In this document: piece by piece, positions 27,601 to 37,970 of the stretch
How positions within the stretch are numbered: position 1 is the first letter of the stretch
Layout: each line of letters starts with the position of its first letter
From: Limnobacter sp. MED105
GTDB lineage: Bacteria; Pseudomonadota; Gammaproteobacteria; Burkholderiales; Burkholderiaceae_B
Direction of reading: 5' to 3'
DNA length: 64,000 bases
Assembly: GCF_000170915.1 (NCBI RefSeq)
Contig: NZ_ABCT01000005.1
Coordinates: 144,644-208,643, forward strand
Translations under genes and position numbers: made by a program
The notes under the pieces: model-generated
What the model was told of the DNA's origin: nothing
Database searches by the model: none
The model's input: the letters and a program-made list of their open reading frames with translations, nothing else

Positions 27601-28782
27601 ATGCTTTCCTTGTCACCAACCGAGCGTTCCGTGAATCAAGTAGACATCAAGCCTGTTGAGTTCGATTTGCCGTCACAGGCCAGCCCCTCCACCAGTTGTA
27701 AACCCTCCCAGGCGTGGGCCCGCGTACCCCAGCAACCGGGGCCCGATGAAAGGGCTGCCTTGAAGGCAGAGATTAAGGCTTTGTTGAAGCAACGTGACGC
27801 CGTGCTCGTGGCCCACTATTACGTGGACTCCGAATTGCAAGACCTTGCCGAAGAAACCGGCGGTTGTGTTTCAGATTCCCTGGAAATGGCGCGTTTTGGG
27901 CGCGAGAGCAAGCAACAGAACCTGGTGGTGGCGGGCGTGCGATTCATGGGTGAAACCAGCAAGATTTTGAATCCCGAGAAGCGCGTGTTCATGCCAGATC
28001 TGGACGCCACATGTTCACTCGATCTGGGGTGTCCCTCGGAGGAGTTCAATGCATTTTGCGATCAACACCCCGATCGCACTGTGGTGGTCTATGCCAACAC
28101 CAGTGCGGCCGTGAAAGCCCGCGCCGACTGGATGGTGACCTCAAGCATCGCCTTGGACATCGTGGGCCATTTGCATGCACAGGGGCAAAAATTGATTTGG
28201 GCTCCCGATCGGCATTTGGGTCAGTACATTCAGAAGCAAACTGGTGCCGATATGTTGCTGTGGCAGGGCTCGTGCCTGGTGCATGACGAGTTCAAGGCCG
28301 AGGAGCTGAAAATGCTAAAGGCTCAGCATCCGCAAGCCATGGTGTTGGTGCACCCGGAATCGCCTGCCGATGTGGTGGCACTGGCCGATGTGGTGGGCTC
28401 GACCACCCAGTTGATCAAGGCCACGCAAACGCCCGGTGTTGACACCTATATTGTGGCCACCGACAACGGCATTTTGCACAAAATGCGTCAGTTCGCCCCC
28501 GGTAAAACTTTGATAGAAGCACCCACTGCAGGCAATTCTGCGACTTGTAAAAGCTGCGCCCATTGCCCCTGGATGGCCATGAACGGTTTAAAGAACCTGC
28601 GCGACGTGTTGAAGACTGGATTTGACACGGGATTGGGTGAGGTACATGTGGACTCAACCTTGGCCACGCAGGCCTACCGTTGCATTGACCGCATGCTGGA
28701 TTTTGCGAAAACACATGGTATTTCCGGGCCTCGTGGCCAGGGTCGCCTGGAGCAGGCACACAAGGGAGTGGGGCCAGCATGA
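27601..28782 (+). CDS. nadA: Quinolinate synthase NadA
   Basis: NadA is a [4Fe-4S] enzyme that condenses iminoaspartate with dihydroxyacetone phosphate to give quinolinate. The 393-residue protein has [37 protein letters not shown], the [10 protein letters not shown] cluster ligand region and [19 protein letters not shown] take the ATG at 27601 because AAGGGAG (27586-27592) lies eight bases upstream; the longer frame from 27502 crosses a palindrome and looks non-coding. A GTG at 27631 is another option that would match the length of related proteins. Confidence 0.96.
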   Translation: MLSLSPTERSVNQVDIKPVEFDLPSQASPSTSCKPSQAWARVPQQPGPDERAALKAEIKALLKQRDAVLVAHYYVDSELQDLAEETGGCVSDSLEMARFGRESKQQNLVVAGVRFMGETSKILNPEKRVFMPDLDATCSLDLGCPSEEFNAFCDQHPDRTVVVYANTSAAVKARADWMVTSSIALDIVGHLHAQGQKLIWAPDRHLGQYIQKQTGADMLLWQGSCLVHDEFKAEELKMLKAQHPQAMVLVHPESPADVVALADVVGSTTQLIKATQTPGVDTYIVATDNGILHKMRQFAPGKTLIEAPTAGNSATCKSCAHCPWMAMNGLKNLRDVLKTGFDTGLGEVHVDSTLATQAYRCIDRMLDFAKTHGISGPRGQGRLEQAHKGVGPA

Positions 28783-29645
28783 GCCGTTCAGAACTTTTTC
28801 AATCGTTTGGGCCCGCGCTTGAGCTGGCTTTGCTGAAAAACGTGCACGATGCGATTGCCGAAGACATGGGCAACACCGACTGGACTGGTTTGCTTGTGCC
28901 CGAAGGCAAGTGGTGCAAGGCTCAACTGTTGTGCCGTGACAAGGCCGTGGTGTGTGGGCAAGACTGGTTCAATGGTGTGTTCAATACCCTTTGCCCGGGT
29001 GCGCATGTGCGCTGGCAGGTGCCCGAGGGACAGGAAGTTCAACCCGGCACTGTGGTGTGTGAAATTGATGCACATGCCCGCCCCTTGTTGACCGCAGAGC
29101 GTTCTGCAATGAACTATCTGCAACTGATGTCAGCCGTTGCCACCAGAACCAAACATTTCGTCAAGCTGATTGAAGGCACAAAAGCATCGATTCTGGACAC
29201 CCGCAAAACGCTGCCGGGTATGCGTTTGGCTCAAAAGTATGCGGTACGGGTCGGGGGGGGGTTGAACCAGCGCCTTGCCTTGTACGACGGCATTTTGATC
29301 AAGGAAAATCACATTGCAGCGGCCGGTGGAATTGCACAGGTTTTGGCCAGTGCAGATGCCCTGGGCGCGCCGCATGTGAGCGTGCAGATTGAAGTTGAAA
29401 GTCTGGTTCAGCTTGAGGAGGCTTTGCAGGCTGGCGCCAAGTCGGTGCTGCTGGACAACTTTGGGCTAGAGGCCATGCGCGTTGCCGTGGAAGTGAACAA
29501 GGGCAGGGCCATTCTGGAAGCATCGGGCGGGGTGAACGAGCACACGGTGCGAGCGATTGCCGAGACAGGTGTGGACCGCATTTCGATCGGGTCATTGACG
29601 AAAGACGTCACAGCGGTGGATTACTCGCTGCGGGTGCTGGATTGA
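28779..29645 (+). CDS. nadC: Nicotinate-nucleotide pyrophosphorylase NadC
   Basis: NadC (quinolinate phosphoribosyltransferase) converts quinolinate and PRPP to nicotinate mononucleotide with loss of CO2. The 288-residue protein has the family segments [57 protein letters not shown] and [10 protein letters not shown]. It overlaps the nadA stop by ATGA, showing coupled translation. A short dispersed repeat separates it from the converging nadB. Confidence 0.97.
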   Translation: MSRSELFQSFGPALELALLKNVHDAIAEDMGNTDWTGLLVPEGKWCKAQLLCRDKAVVCGQDWFNGVFNTLCPGAHVRWQVPEGQEVQPGTVVCEIDAHARPLLTAERSAMNYLQLMSAVATRTKHFVKLIEGTKASILDTRKTLPGMRLAQKYAVRVGGGLNQRLALYDGILIKENHIAAAGGIAQVLASADALGAPHVSVQIEVESLVQLEEALQAGAKSVLLDNFGLEAMRVAVEVNKGRAILEASGGVNEHTVRAIAETGVDRISIGSLTKDVTAVDYSLRVLD

Positions 29646-29652
29646 CTGTTTA

Positions 29653-29702
29653 GCCAACTCGTCGAGGTTGCCGCGATATCGCCTACTCTGCGGGGTTGGC
29701 AA
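29653..29702. repeat. Dispersed repeat doublet, copy A
   Basis: Two related 20-bp units, each an imperfect palindrome of the form GCCAACTCGNCGGGGTTGCC, flank a central GCGATATC. The 50-bp element matches a second one at 51835-51884 at 41 of 50 positions. Both lie between convergent genes; this one fills nearly the whole nadC-nadB gap. Confidence 0.7.
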
Positions 29703-29715
29703 TAAACACCCGCGT

Positions 29716-31317
29716 TCACTTCTTCTTCGGTCGTTGCAATACCGTCGGAAATGCTTTGGGCAGGGTGCCCGGGTAGTCTGCACTGAAATGCAGACCACGG
29801 CTTTCCTTGCGGCTCAGCGCACTGGTCACGATCAGATCGGCCACATCCACCAGGTTACGCAATTCCAGTAAATCCCGGCTTACGCGGAAGTTGCTGTAAA
29901 ACTCCAGAATTTCCTCGCGAAGCAATTGAATGCGGTGTTGCGCGCGCTCCAGGCGCTTGTCGGTTCGTACAATTCCCACGTAGTTCCACATGGTCTGCCG
30001 CAGTTCGGCCCAATTGTGTGAAATCACCACTTCTTCGTCTGGGTCGGTCACGCGGCTTTCGTCCCAGTCGGGTAGTCCCATGGTTTCCCGGTGGGGTTTG
30101 GTCAGAATGTGGTTGGCAGCTGCTTGCCCCAGTACCACGCATTCCAGCAGGCTGTTGCTGGCCAGGCGGTTGGCGCCGTGCAGGCCGGTGTAGGCGGTTT
30201 CACCCACAGCATACAGGCCGGGAATGTCGGTTCGGGCGTTGTGATCAGTAACTACACCACCGCAAGTGTAATGTGCCGCTGGCACCACTGGAATACCTTG
30301 TTTGGTGATGTCGATGCCCAGCTCAAGGCAGCGTTTGTAAATGGTCGGGAAGTGTTTCTTCAGCTTTTCAGCTGGTTCGTGGCTGATGTCGAGGTACACG
30401 CAATCCAGGCCACGCTTTTTCATTTCAAAGTCGATCGCGCGCGCCACCACATCTCGCGGGGCCAGCTCGGCCCGTTCGTCGTGTTCGGGCATGAAGCGTG
30501 TGCCATCTGGCAATTTCAGCAAACCACCTTCGCCGCGCACTGCTTCCGTGATCAGGAAGCTTTTGGCATAAGGGTGGTACAGGCAGGTGGGGTGGAACTG
30601 GATGAATTCCATATTGGAAATTCGGCAGCCCGCGCGCCAAGCCATGGCAATACCGTCCCCAGTGGCAGTGTCGGGGTTGGTGGTGTAGTTGTACACTTTG
30701 CCTGCGCCGCCGCAGGCCAGCACAATGTACGGGCAGGTGAGGGTGAGCACGCGTTGTGACTGCTCGTCCAGAATATACGCGCCCAAAATACCGGCCTTTT
30801 TTTCGCTCAGCCGGTCGCCCGTGATCAGGTCGATCACCATGTGGTGTTCAAACAATTGAATGTTCGGGTGGTTGCGCGCCTTGGCTTCTAGTGTGGTTTG
30901 CACTGCGTCGCCTGTGGCGTCTGCCACATGCAGAATTCGCCTGCGGCTGTGGCCACCTTCCCGGGTCAGGTGAAAGCCGTTGGGTTCGGTGTTGCTGGGG
31001 CCTTCTTCGTCTTCGCGAGAAAAAGGTACCCCTTGCTCTACCAGCCAGTCGATGGATTTCGATGCATTTTCCAGAATGAATTGCACTGCATCGCGCTCGC
31101 ACAGGCCGCCACCCGCTACCAGGGTGTCTTGTACATGTTCGGCCACGCTGTCGGCAGGGTCGCGCACAGCGGCGATGCCACCTTGGGCCCAACGGCTTGC
31201 CGAGTCGGAAACCGAGCGTTTGCAAATAATGGCCACTTTAAGCTTGTCTGCCAGTTGCAGGGCGGTGGTGAGTCCAGCCAAACCACTGCCAATAATGGCG
31301 ACATCGAACTGTTTCAT
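29716..31317 (-). CDS. nadB: L-aspartate oxidase NadB
   Basis: NadB is an FAD enzyme that oxidises L-aspartate to iminoaspartate, feeding NadA. The 533-residue protein has the FAD fold [17 protein letters not shown] at the N-terminus, the substrate-capping segments [11 protein letters not shown] and [18 protein letters not shown] ([17 protein letters not shown]), [13 protein letters not shown] and [27 protein letters not shown] prefer the ATG at 31317 over a GTG two codons upstream; neither has a strong ribosome-binding site. It is convergent with nadA-nadC, so the NAD genes here form two units. Confidence 0.96.
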   Translation of the reverse strand: MKQFDVAIIGSGLAGLTTALQLADKLKVAIICKRSVSDSASRWAQGGIAAVRDPADSVAEHVQDTLVAGGGLCERDAVQFILENASKSIDWLVEQGVPFSREDEEGPSNTEPNGFHLTREGGHSRRRILHVADATGDAVQTTLEAKARNHPNIQLFEHHMVIDLITGDRLSEKKAGILGAYILDEQSQRVLTLTCPYIVLACGGAGKVYNYTTNPDTATGDGIAMAWRAGCRISNMEFIQFHPTCLYHPYAKSFLITEAVRGEGGLLKLPDGTRFMPEHDERAELAPRDVVARAIDFEMKKRGLDCVYLDISHEPAEKLKKHFPTIYKRCLELGIDITKQGIPVVPAAHYTCGGVVTDHNARTDIPGLYAVGETAYTGLHGANRLASNSLLECVVLGQAAANHILTKPHRETMGLPDWDESRVTDPDEEVVISHNWAELRQTMWNYVGIVRTDKRLERAQHRIQLLREEILEFYSNFRVSRDLLELRNLVDVADLIVTSALSRKESRGLHFSADYPGTLPKAFPTVLQRPKKK

Positions 31318-31422
31318 TTTCACGGTGATGCTTTGAATGTGTGAATTGTCATGCTCACATCATATCGAAGCATAGGGTGCCCGGGTCAAATACGACCAAT
31401 TTTGATGTGCTATTTCCTTGGT

Positions 31423-33423
31423 TTACAGATGTTGAACCAGCTGGTCGTGGTTGCCAACCAGATGTTTCAGTTTGAATTCGTCAAATGGCATGGGCTTGGA
31501 CAGCCAGAAGCCCTGAACGTAGTCGGCTCCCAGCTTTTTGACCAGGTCGAATTCTGCCTGTGTTTCCACCCCTTCGGTGGTCACCAGCAAGCCCATGATG
31601 TGACCCATTTCAATGGTGGATTCAAGAATGATCTGTCCATCTGTGTCCAGGTCTGCGCCTTGCACCAGCGATCTGTCGATTTTCAATTCGGTCACTGGAA
31701 AGCGTTTCAGGTAGGCCAGTGAAGAGTAGCCTGTGCCAAAGTCATCCACCGCGATCTGAAAATGCATCGCAGCCAGTTGGTTCAGTATGTCCAACGCTTG
31801 CTCTGGGTCTCGCATTGCGGCGCTTTCAGTGATTTCCAGCACTATGTGGCGCGATGCATCGGGTTGCAGACGATGTAGGTGTTGCATGAAATCAATCAGG
31901 CTGGAGTCTTCGAGATCCATGGCGGACAGGTTGACTGACAGCCTGATGTTTTGATTGGCGCACAGGTTGATGATGGCGTAGGTTTGTTTAAGAACCAAGC
32001 GTGTAATGTCGCGGATCATGCCGGTTTGCTCGGCGAGTTCCATGAAGGCGCCTGGTGCAATCAAGCCGTGAACAGGGTGATTCCAGCGCAACAGTACTTC
32101 CGCCTGGTTAATGCTGTTGGTACGCAGGTTTAATTTGGGTTGAAAAAACAGGCAAAACTCTTCGTCGGTAATTGCTTGGCGCAATTGGGCAATCAGTTCA
32201 AGCCGGTTGGCAGAACGCTGTTCAAGCCGTGCTTCAAAAACAATGCTGGTTTGGCGTGTTTTCTTGGCCAGCTGCCGGGCAATTTCCGCTCTGCGCATGA
32301 GTGTTTCCGGGCATTGGCCGTGCTCGGGATAGTGAGCAAGGCCTGCATGGCTCTGAATGTCAAGTTGGTAATCCTGTACTCGCAGTGAACCATGCAACAT
32401 GCGTTTCAGGGTGTGCTTCTTTAGCATGCTTTCCAGCAGGTCGCGTGGTAAAAGCATGCAGAAAATATTGCCTTCAAGCCTTGCAATCACCAGGTTTTCC
32501 TGACAAATACGACTGGCCTTGCGTGCCACTTTGATCAACACCTTGTCGGCGACATCATGTCCCAGCACTTCATTGATATTGTCCAGGTTGTCGATTCCCC
32601 AGATCACGATGCTTAGCGGTTCGCGGGCACTTTGTGTGCGTTCTCGCAAGGCAAGGGTTAAATAGGCGCGATTGTCCAACCCGGTCAATTGATCCTTGTA
32701 GGCTGTGCGCCGAATGACTTTGTCGCGTTCTTGCAGGCTCCTCGCCATGTGGTTGAAGGTAAATGCCAGCTGGTTGATTTCGCCAATCGAACTCTCAGGA
32801 AGTCGCCAATCATAATTTCCCTCGGCCATCAGTTGTGCGCTGGTGGTAATTTCTCCCAAGGGTTGAGTGATCGATTGACTGATCCAGCGGCTGCACAGGG
32901 TGCTAATAACCAGTACCAAAGCGGCAAGGCCAAGAATGTCTTCAACTTGCATGCTGAGCAGTGAGGCATTCGGAATGTGAGTGGCCCACAAGGTGATGGT
33001 TTGGGATGTTTGCTCTGGGCTTAGTGTGGTTTCCATTGCATGCAGGCGAATGCCGTTGCCGCATTTGAATCGCTGAATCTGTGATCCCAAAGGGGCTTGT
33101 GAATGTTCGCAGGCTTTGGGCCAGTGCAATGTTTCTTTTGCACCTTCCAGATCGCCAGAGTGGTAATACACCGGGGTCATGGCCAGCGTGTGGTCGTGTC
33201 CCGAGGCGTCGTTGTGGTCAATGGCCTGTGCTTTGGCGGTCAGCAGTTGGTCAATGCGTTCGGCATGTTGCGCACTGAACTGATTGTTCAAAATGGCATA
33301 AATGCAAAGCGACAGTGCCACCAAGGCTGTGATGCAAACCAGCAACGTGCGTGAGTTAAGCGAGATAACGGCGCTATTGGCGATCAGCGCACGCAACAGC
33401 CCGTTTTTTTTCGATGAAAGCAT
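31423..33423 (-). CDS. Membrane GGDEF-EAL protein, probable c-di-GMP phosphodiesterase
   Basis: This 666-residue inner-membrane protein has a sensor region between two membrane helices (about residues 25-47 and 165-185), a HAMP linker (about 180-235), a GGDEF domain (about 240-395) and an EAL domain (about 405-660). The GGDEF signature is replaced by LEGNIF, so cyclase activity is unlikely. The EAL domain keeps AEVLLRW, LKIDRSLV, DDFGTGYSSL and TEGVETQ, so cleavage of c-di-GMP is likely. The periplasmic part has no domain I recognise. It stands alone between nadB and trmB. Confidence 0.9.
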   Translation of the reverse strand: MLSSKKNGLLRALIANSAVISLNSRTLLVCITALVALSLCIYAILNNQFSAQHAERIDQLLTAKAQAIDHNDASGHDHTLAMTPVYYHSGDLEGAKETLHWPKACEHSQAPLGSQIQRFKCGNGIRLHAMETTLSPEQTSQTITLWATHIPNASLLSMQVEDILGLAALVLVISTLCSRWISQSITQPLGEITTSAQLMAEGNYDWRLPESSIGEINQLAFTFNHMARSLQERDKVIRRTAYKDQLTGLDNRAYLTLALRERTQSAREPLSIVIWGIDNLDNINEVLGHDVADKVLIKVARKASRICQENLVIARLEGNIFCMLLPRDLLESMLKKHTLKRMLHGSLRVQDYQLDIQSHAGLAHYPEHGQCPETLMRRAEIARQLAKKTRQTSIVFEARLEQRSANRLELIAQLRQAITDEEFCLFFQPKLNLRTNSINQAEVLLRWNHPVHGLIAPGAFMELAEQTGMIRDITRLVLKQTYAIINLCANQNIRLSVNLSAMDLEDSSLIDFMQHLHRLQPDASRHIVLEITESAAMRDPEQALDILNQLAAMHFQIAVDDFGTGYSSLAYLKRFPVTELKIDRSLVQGADLDTDGQIILESTIEMGHIMGLLVTTEGVETQAEFDLVKKLGADYVQGFWLSKPMPFDEFKLKHLVGNHDQLVQHL

Positions 33424-33510
33424 GCCGTATGGAATTTGCGAGGTTGAGCCTGATTAAAGCAAATTCAGGCTCTGCAAGGCATACCGCAAGAGGGGAGGTC
33501 TGTTTGTGGT

Positions 33511-34215
33511 TCAGCGTACCCGGTACAAGAGGTCCCAAACACCATGACCCAACTTAATGCCACGGTTTTCGAATTTGGTCAGAGGCCGGTCGTTGGGGCG
33601 GGGTGCGAAAGGCGTTGAAGCCATGTTTTGCCAGTTGGGTGCCACACTGAGTACATCGTGCATGTGGTGGGCATAGTTTTCCCAATCGGTGGCGCAGTGA
33701 AGCACGCCGCCCGGCTTCATTTTCTTTGCCAGCTTGGCCACAAATTCGGGCTGAATAAGCCTGCGCTTGTGGTGGCGCGCCTTGCGCCATGGGTCGGGGA
33801 AGTACAACAGTACTTTGTCCAGACTGCTATCGGGAATCATGTCGCGAAGTACATCCACCACGTCGTGGCAAATGATGCGAATGTTTTCAATGTTTTCTTC
33901 TTCAATCAACTTGATCAGCGAACCCACGCCAGCGGTGTAAATTTCAACACCCAGGTAATTCACATTCGGGTGGGCTTTGGCAATTTTAGCGGTGGTTTCA
34001 CCCATGCCAAAACCAATTTCAAGCCAGTTGGCTTGGCCGGTGGTACCCCATTGTGCGTCGAAATCAATTTGCATCTGGGCATTGTAGGCAATGCCCCACT
34101 TGGGCATGCCTTCTTCTACGGCACGTTCTTGGGCGCGTGAAATATGCCCCCGACGTTTCACAAAACTTTTGATGTGTTGGTCGCGAAACGGATTGTCGGG
34201 GGTTTGGTCTGTCAT
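33511..34215 (-). CDS. trmB: tRNA (guanine-N7-)-methyltransferase TrmB
   Basis: TrmB methylates N7 of G46 in the variable loop of tRNAs, using SAM. The 234-residue protein has the SAM-binding [11 protein letters not shown] (near residue 63), [39 protein letters not shown] and the C-terminal [17 protein letters not shown]. All are standard for the family. Its ATG overlaps the thiG stop codon, giving a four-base ATGA coupling, an arrangement I recall as common in this group. Confidence 0.96.
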   Translation of the reverse strand: MTDQTPDNPFRDQHIKSFVKRRGHISRAQERAVEEGMPKWGIAYNAQMQIDFDAQWGTTGQANWLEIGFGMGETTAKIAKAHPNVNYLGVEIYTAGVGSLIKLIEEENIENIRIICHDVVDVLRDMIPDSSLDKVLLYFPDPWRKARHHKRRLIQPEFVAKLAKKMKPGGVLHCATDWENYAHHMHDVLSVAPNWQNMASTPFAPRPNDRPLTKFENRGIKLGHGVWDLLYRVR

Positions 34216-35027
34216 TTTGAACTGGAGGAAATAACGCCTTCCACGGGGGAAGAGGGGCTGGCCGTGTAAAACTTTTTCGGCATTCTACCTGCAAGAAAGG
34301 CCTCGCGACCGGCCTGCGTGGCCAAACGCATGGCACGGGCCATTTGAACCGGGTTCTGTGCCTTGGCAATGGCGGTATTCATTAGCACGCCAGCGCAACC
34401 CAGTTCCATGGCGATGGCGGCATCGGAGGCGGTGCCCACGCCTGCATCCACGATGACCGGCACTTGCGCTTTTTCCAGAATCAGGTTGATGTTCCATGGG
34501 TTCAAAATGCCCATGCCTGAACCAATCAGCGAGGCCAAGGGCATGATGGCCAAACAGCCTACATCCTCTAGCTTGCGGGCGTAAATGGGGTCGTCGGAGC
34601 AATACACCATTACGTCGAAACCATCGGCCACCAGTTCTTTGGCGGCAATCAGTGTTTCTTCCATGTCAGGGTACAGGTTGGTGGGGTCGCCCAGCACCTC
34701 GAGTTTGCACAGATTATGGCCATCCAGCAGTTCACGACCCAGGCGCAAGGTGCGCACCGCATCTTTGGCGGTATAGCAACCAGCCGAGTTGGGCAGGTAG
34801 GTGAATTTGTTGGGCGGAATGTAATCGAGAAGGCTGGCCTCACCTGCGTTTTGGCCGATGTTGGTGCGGCGGATGGCCACTGTCACAATTTCAGCGCCAC
34901 TTTCAGTGATGGCCTCGCGGGTTTCATCGAGGCTGGCGTATTTGCCAGTGCCCACCAGCAAGCGGCTGGTGAATTCACGGCCACCTACTTTCCAGGTGTC
35001 GTTGTGCTTTTCAGTTGAGGTGTTCAT
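34212..35027 (-). CDS. thiG: Thiazole synthase ThiG
   Basis: ThiG is a TIM-barrel enzyme that forms the thiazole phosphate of thiamine from DXP, dehydroglycine and ThiS-thiocarboxylate. The protein has 271 residues with [24 protein letters not shown] (an insert variant of the usual region), [21 protein letters not shown] and [20 protein letters not shown] start at the ATG at 35027, with GGAG upstream; the longer frame runs to near the thiS stop. It lies 31 bases after thiS. No thiO gene is next to it, so the dehydroglycine source must be encoded elsewhere. Confidence 0.96.
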   Translation of the reverse strand: MNTSTEKHNDTWKVGGREFTSRLLVGTGKYASLDETREAITESGAEIVTVAIRRTNIGQNAGEASLLDYIPPNKFTYLPNSAGCYTAKDAVRTLRLGRELLDGHNLCKLEVLGDPTNLYPDMEETLIAAKELVADGFDVMVYCSDDPIYARKLEDVGCLAIMPLASLIGSGMGILNPWNINLILEKAQVPVIVDAGVGTASDAAIAMELGCAGVLMNTAIAKAQNPVQMARAMRLATQAGREAFLAGRMPKKFYTASPSSPVEGVISSSSK

Positions 35028-35058
35028 GAGGGTACTGCTCCTGATTGGTACTGATTGT

Positions 35059-35262
35059 TTAGCCACCACCCACGGCAACCACAATTTCAAGGCTGGCCCC
35101 GGCGTTCAGTGGCGTGGTGGCGTGCTGGCTTTTGGGCACAATTTCACCGTTCAGTTCGACAGCGATGCGCTTGCCGGTGAGTTTGAGGCTTTCCACAAGG
35201 TGCGCCACAGTGCTGTTCTCGGGCATTTCACGATTTTCACCGTTGACTGTAACTTGAATCAT
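35059..35262 (-). CDS. thiS: Sulfur carrier protein ThiS
   Basis: ThiS is a 67-residue ubiquitin-like protein whose C-terminal glycine is adenylated by ThiF and loaded with sulfur for thiazole synthesis. It shows the expected short beta-grasp pattern ([39 protein letters not shown]) and ends in VAVGGG, which supplies the required Gly-Gly end. It is first in the thiS-thiG-trmB unit. Confidence 0.95.
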   Translation of the reverse strand: MIQVTVNGENREMPENSTVAHLVESLKLTGKRIAVELNGEIVPKSQHATTPLNAGASLEIVVAVGGG

Positions 35263-35403
35263 GGCTTGAGCGAATGAGCTTGTGTAAGTTTGTTACTATC
35301 GATTAACGCGATAATCAAACCGGATCAATCTTGCTTGCAAGCCTTGATTCTCTCATTATCTGAAAACGAAATAACCGCGCGGCGCACAGAAACCGGAGCC
35401 TAC

Positions 35404-36360
35404 ATGCACTCAGTAGTTCATTTGTTGAAAAGTACCACCTTCCCCAGCGTGAAGCGCTTGAACCTGGAAACCATTCAGGTGAATCTGGGTTACCTGTGTA
35501 ATCAAAGCTGTACACACTGCCATGTGAATGCAGGCCCCAATCGCACCGAGCTGATGCAAGACGAGCAAATTGGCCAGTTGATTGCCCTGATGAATCAGGG
35601 TTGGGTGAAAAAACTTGATTTGACCGGTGGTGCTCCGGAGATGAACCCGCGCTTCAAGCGCCTGGTGGTGGCTGCGCGCAAAGCAGGTGTGCATGTGATT
35701 GACCGGTGCAACCTGACCATTTTGAGTGAGCCAGGCTATGAGGATTTGGCTGAATTTCTCGCTGAAAATGAAGTTGAAATTTTTGCATCCTTGCCTTGCT
35801 ACCTTGAAGACAATGTGGACAAGCAACGCGGCAAGGGTGTGTTCGATGCCAGCATTGCAGGCCTGCAAAAACTGAATGCACTCGGTTATGGCGACAAGCT
35901 GCGTTTGACCTTGGTGTTTAACCCGCAAGGTCCTTCATTGCCACCCCCGCAAGAAGCACTGGAAGCCGATTACAAGGCTGTGTTGTTCGAGAAGTTTGGC
36001 ATTCGCTTCACCGGCCTGGTGACAATCACCAACATGCCGATTGCCCGTTTTGGCAGTACCTTGATCAGCAAGGGCACGTTCGAGACCTATATGAACACGC
36101 TGAAAGGTGCTTACCGGGAAAGTAACCTGGCGGCGGTGATGTGCCGCAGCCTGGTGTCGATTGACTACGAAGGCACGCTGTACGATTGCGACTTCAACCA
36201 GCAACTGGGTTGGCCTGTGCGCGATTCACAGGGCAGGGCGCTGACGTTGGCTGATTTGACGCAGACCGCGCTTGATTCCATCGAAGTGGTGGTGGGTGAC
36301 CATTGCTATGGCTGTACCGCGGGTCAGGGCAGCAGCTGCGGTGGTGCCTTGGCTGCTTGA
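35404..36360 (+). CDS. Radical SAM/Cys-rich domain protein (ArsS-like)
   Basis: This 318-residue radical SAM enzyme has the cluster motif CNQSCTHCH near residue 35, LTGGAPEMNP for SAM binding, and a C-terminal Cys-rich domain with CRSLVSIDYEG, YDCDFNQQLG and DHCYGCTAGQGSSCGG. This layout matches the rSAM/Cys-rich family that includes the arsenosugar enzyme ArsS and relatives of unknown substrate. No arsenic genes (arsM, arsR, arsC) or precursor peptide are nearby, so the substrate remains open. The ATG at 35404 follows GGAG by five bases; the longer frame from 35290 crosses the promoter area. Its 3' end overlaps the converging gene by 37 bases. Confidence 0.85.
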   Translation: MHSVVHLLKSTTFPSVKRLNLETIQVNLGYLCNQSCTHCHVNAGPNRTELMQDEQIGQLIALMNQGWVKKLDLTGGAPEMNPRFKRLVVAARKAGVHVIDRCNLTILSEPGYEDLAEFLAENEVEIFASLPCYLEDNVDKQRGKGVFDASIAGLQKLNALGYGDKLRLTLVFNPQGPSLPPPQEALEADYKAVLFEKFGIRFTGLVTITNMPIARFGSTLISKGTFETYMNTLKGAYRESNLAAVMCRSLVSIDYEGTLYDCDFNQQLGWPVRDSQGRALTLADLTQTALDSIEVVVGDHCYGCTAGQGSSCGGALAA

Positions 36361-37691
36361 TTGTTTGGCGAGGCCAGTGCTGTGTGCTGGCTTTGTTCCA
36401 TCAGGCGTTTGGCCAGGCGAAGGGCGCTTTCTGATTCTTGCGATGCAGATTCGGCCACCTGTTCAACCTGGCTCAGCAGGTTAGACCACGCGGTTTGATT
36501 CACAGCCATGTACTCGGCCAGCTTGTTTGATTCATGCTGCCCGGCATTTATTTTTTGGCTGGCCAACACCAAACCCTCAATCGATTCTTTCAGGGCCTGT
36601 TGGCTTTGCTCGACCAGTTGCTGCAATTGCCGGTTGTTTTCGGGTTCGGTCAGGGTCAATTCCATTTGTGAGGAATCCAGCCGGCCCAGCAGCTGGCGGC
36701 TGACCTCGCCGGCTTTCCGCAAGCCCTGCGCAGCGCTTCGAATGTCAGCGCGCAAACCTTCAAGTTGGGTTTGCATGATTTCCATGTGGTTTTCGGCTTT
36801 GGCGTTGCGTTGCTCGCTGTTCAAGGTTGATTTCACCACTTGGGTGCCTTGGGTAGACAGCTGGTGAAATGATTTTGCAAACTGCAATACCGCCCGCCCG
36901 CTCTGGTTCAGTTCTTCAAGTTGTTGGCCAATTTGCATCAGCGTGCCGCGATGCTCCAGTTGCTGATTGCTGTTCAGCGCTTTCAGCACACCTTCAAGGG
37001 CCGCGTGGGCTCCCTCCCGTTTCTGGTCGTTTTCTTGTTGGCTATGCAATGCGCGGCTCAACATTTGTACGCGACGACCCAGGGCAAGTGTTTTTCGATG
37101 GGTGTTCCATTGAACGCCCAAGGCAAAGCCAATCGAAGCCAGCAAGGTCGCAAGGCCGAATACCAAGACAAGGTAACCGTTGGTGGCTTGGGCAATGTGT
37201 GCTTTAAGTTGGGCCAGTTTCGGCAGTGTGTCCAGCCTAAGCTGTGTCTCCAGCTGGCGCTGGGTTTCCAGATCTGAATTGATGCCGGCCACGGGGCGCG
37301 ACAGTGCTTCAATGCTTTGAGTAAGCAACACTTGCAGGGTTTGGCTGTGCAGGGCACCGAACCACTGAATTCCCTTGTTTTGCTGGCTGACCTCTTGGCC
37401 CAAACCCAGCAGGGCCTTCAGGCCCTGAGGTTGAACGGTTTCACTGCCTGGGCCATTGAGGGCCAGCAATTCTTGTTGAATGCGACCTTCAACCAAATTG
37501 ATTTGGGCCAGCTGTGTATTGCGAATGTTGTCCGATTGGCTTTTGGCGAACAGGCCTACCGTCAACAAAACCAGGGCTGCGATCAGCAAACCTGCTGAAA
37601 ACTGCCCTAGCTGCCGAACAAACTTGGGCCTGACCGGCGTTGGGGCGTGGTCTTCAAACGCTTTGGCGGGGTCGGCTTGTGGTTCGGTCAT
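36324..37691 (-). CDS. Membrane coiled-coil protein with chemoreceptor-like layout, no signalling tip
   Basis: This 455-residue protein has two membrane helices (about residues 31-50 and 174-197) that bound a helical periplasmic region. A long cytoplasmic Gln-rich helical region follows to the end. This is the plan of a chemoreceptor, but the conserved hairpin tip (the E-x-A-L-N-A-A-I-E-A-A-R region) that binds CheA and CheW is absent. It is therefore a divergent receptor-like or scaffolding protein of unknown function. It resembles in style the product of 54484-55908. The last 37 bases are antisense to the radical SAM gene. It is followed by no cotranscribed gene. Confidence 0.7.
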   Translation of the reverse strand: MTEPQADPAKAFEDHAPTPVRPKFVRQLGQFSAGLLIAALVLLTVGLFAKSQSDNIRNTQLAQINLVEGRIQQELLALNGPGSETVQPQGLKALLGLGQEVSQQNKGIQWFGALHSQTLQVLLTQSIEALSRPVAGINSDLETQRQLETQLRLDTLPKLAQLKAHIAQATNGYLVLVFGLATLLASIGFALGVQWNTHRKTLALGRRVQMLSRALHSQQENDQKREGAHAALEGVLKALNSNQQLEHRGTLMQIGQQLEELNQSGRAVLQFAKSFHQLSTQGTQVVKSTLNSEQRNAKAENHMEIMQTQLEGLRADIRSAAQGLRKAGEVSRQLLGRLDSSQMELTLTEPENNRQLQQLVEQSQQALKESIEGLVLASQKINAGQHESNKLAEYMAVNQTAWSNLLSQVEQVAESASQESESALRLAKRLMEQSQHTALASPNNQAAKAPPQLLP

Positions 37692-37712
37692 TGATCCATT
37701 GGTTTTCGGAGT

Positions 37713-37877
37713 TTAGATTTGAGTCATCTCGAAATCTTCTTTGCGGGCGCCACATTCCGGGCAAACCCAGTTTGGTGGAACATCTTCCCATTTGGTGCCA
37801 GGGGCAATGCCTTCGTCGGGCACGCCAGCCGCTTCATCGTATACCCAACCGCAAATCAAACAAATCCAAGTATTCAT
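37713..37877 (-). CDS. Rubredoxin
   Basis: This 54-residue rubredoxin is encoded here. Its single iron is held by four cysteines in the two CxxCG/CPxCG motifs: C6 and C9 (WICLICGWVYD), C39 and C42 (WVCPECGARKEDF). The fold residues YDEAAG, PGTKWEDVP and the C-terminal acidic KEDFE are standard. It acts as a one-electron carrier in the cytoplasm, often for peroxide detoxification or alkane hydroxylation. It is divergent from thiD, an arrangement I recall from several betaproteobacteria. Confidence 0.95.
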   Translation of the reverse strand: MNTWICLICGWVYDEAAGVPDEGIAPGTKWEDVPPNWVCPECGARKEDFEMTQI

Positions 37878-37933
37878 TCTGAGCTACTTCCAGAAAAAAA
37901 ATTGCAACGGGTGGATAATACTGAGTTTGGCAG

Positions 37934-37961
37934 CCGACTACAAAGGTTGTCGGTCTTTTTT
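37934..37961 (+). terminator. Terminator-like hairpin in the thiD leader
   Basis: CCGAC (37934-37938) and GTCGG (37949-37953) form a short stem, followed by TCTTTTTT. It sits only ten bases before the thiD ATG, so it could be an attenuator or a weak accidental structure. No TPP aptamer is seen next to it. Confidence 0.35.
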
Positions 37962-37970
37962 GGGTTTTGA

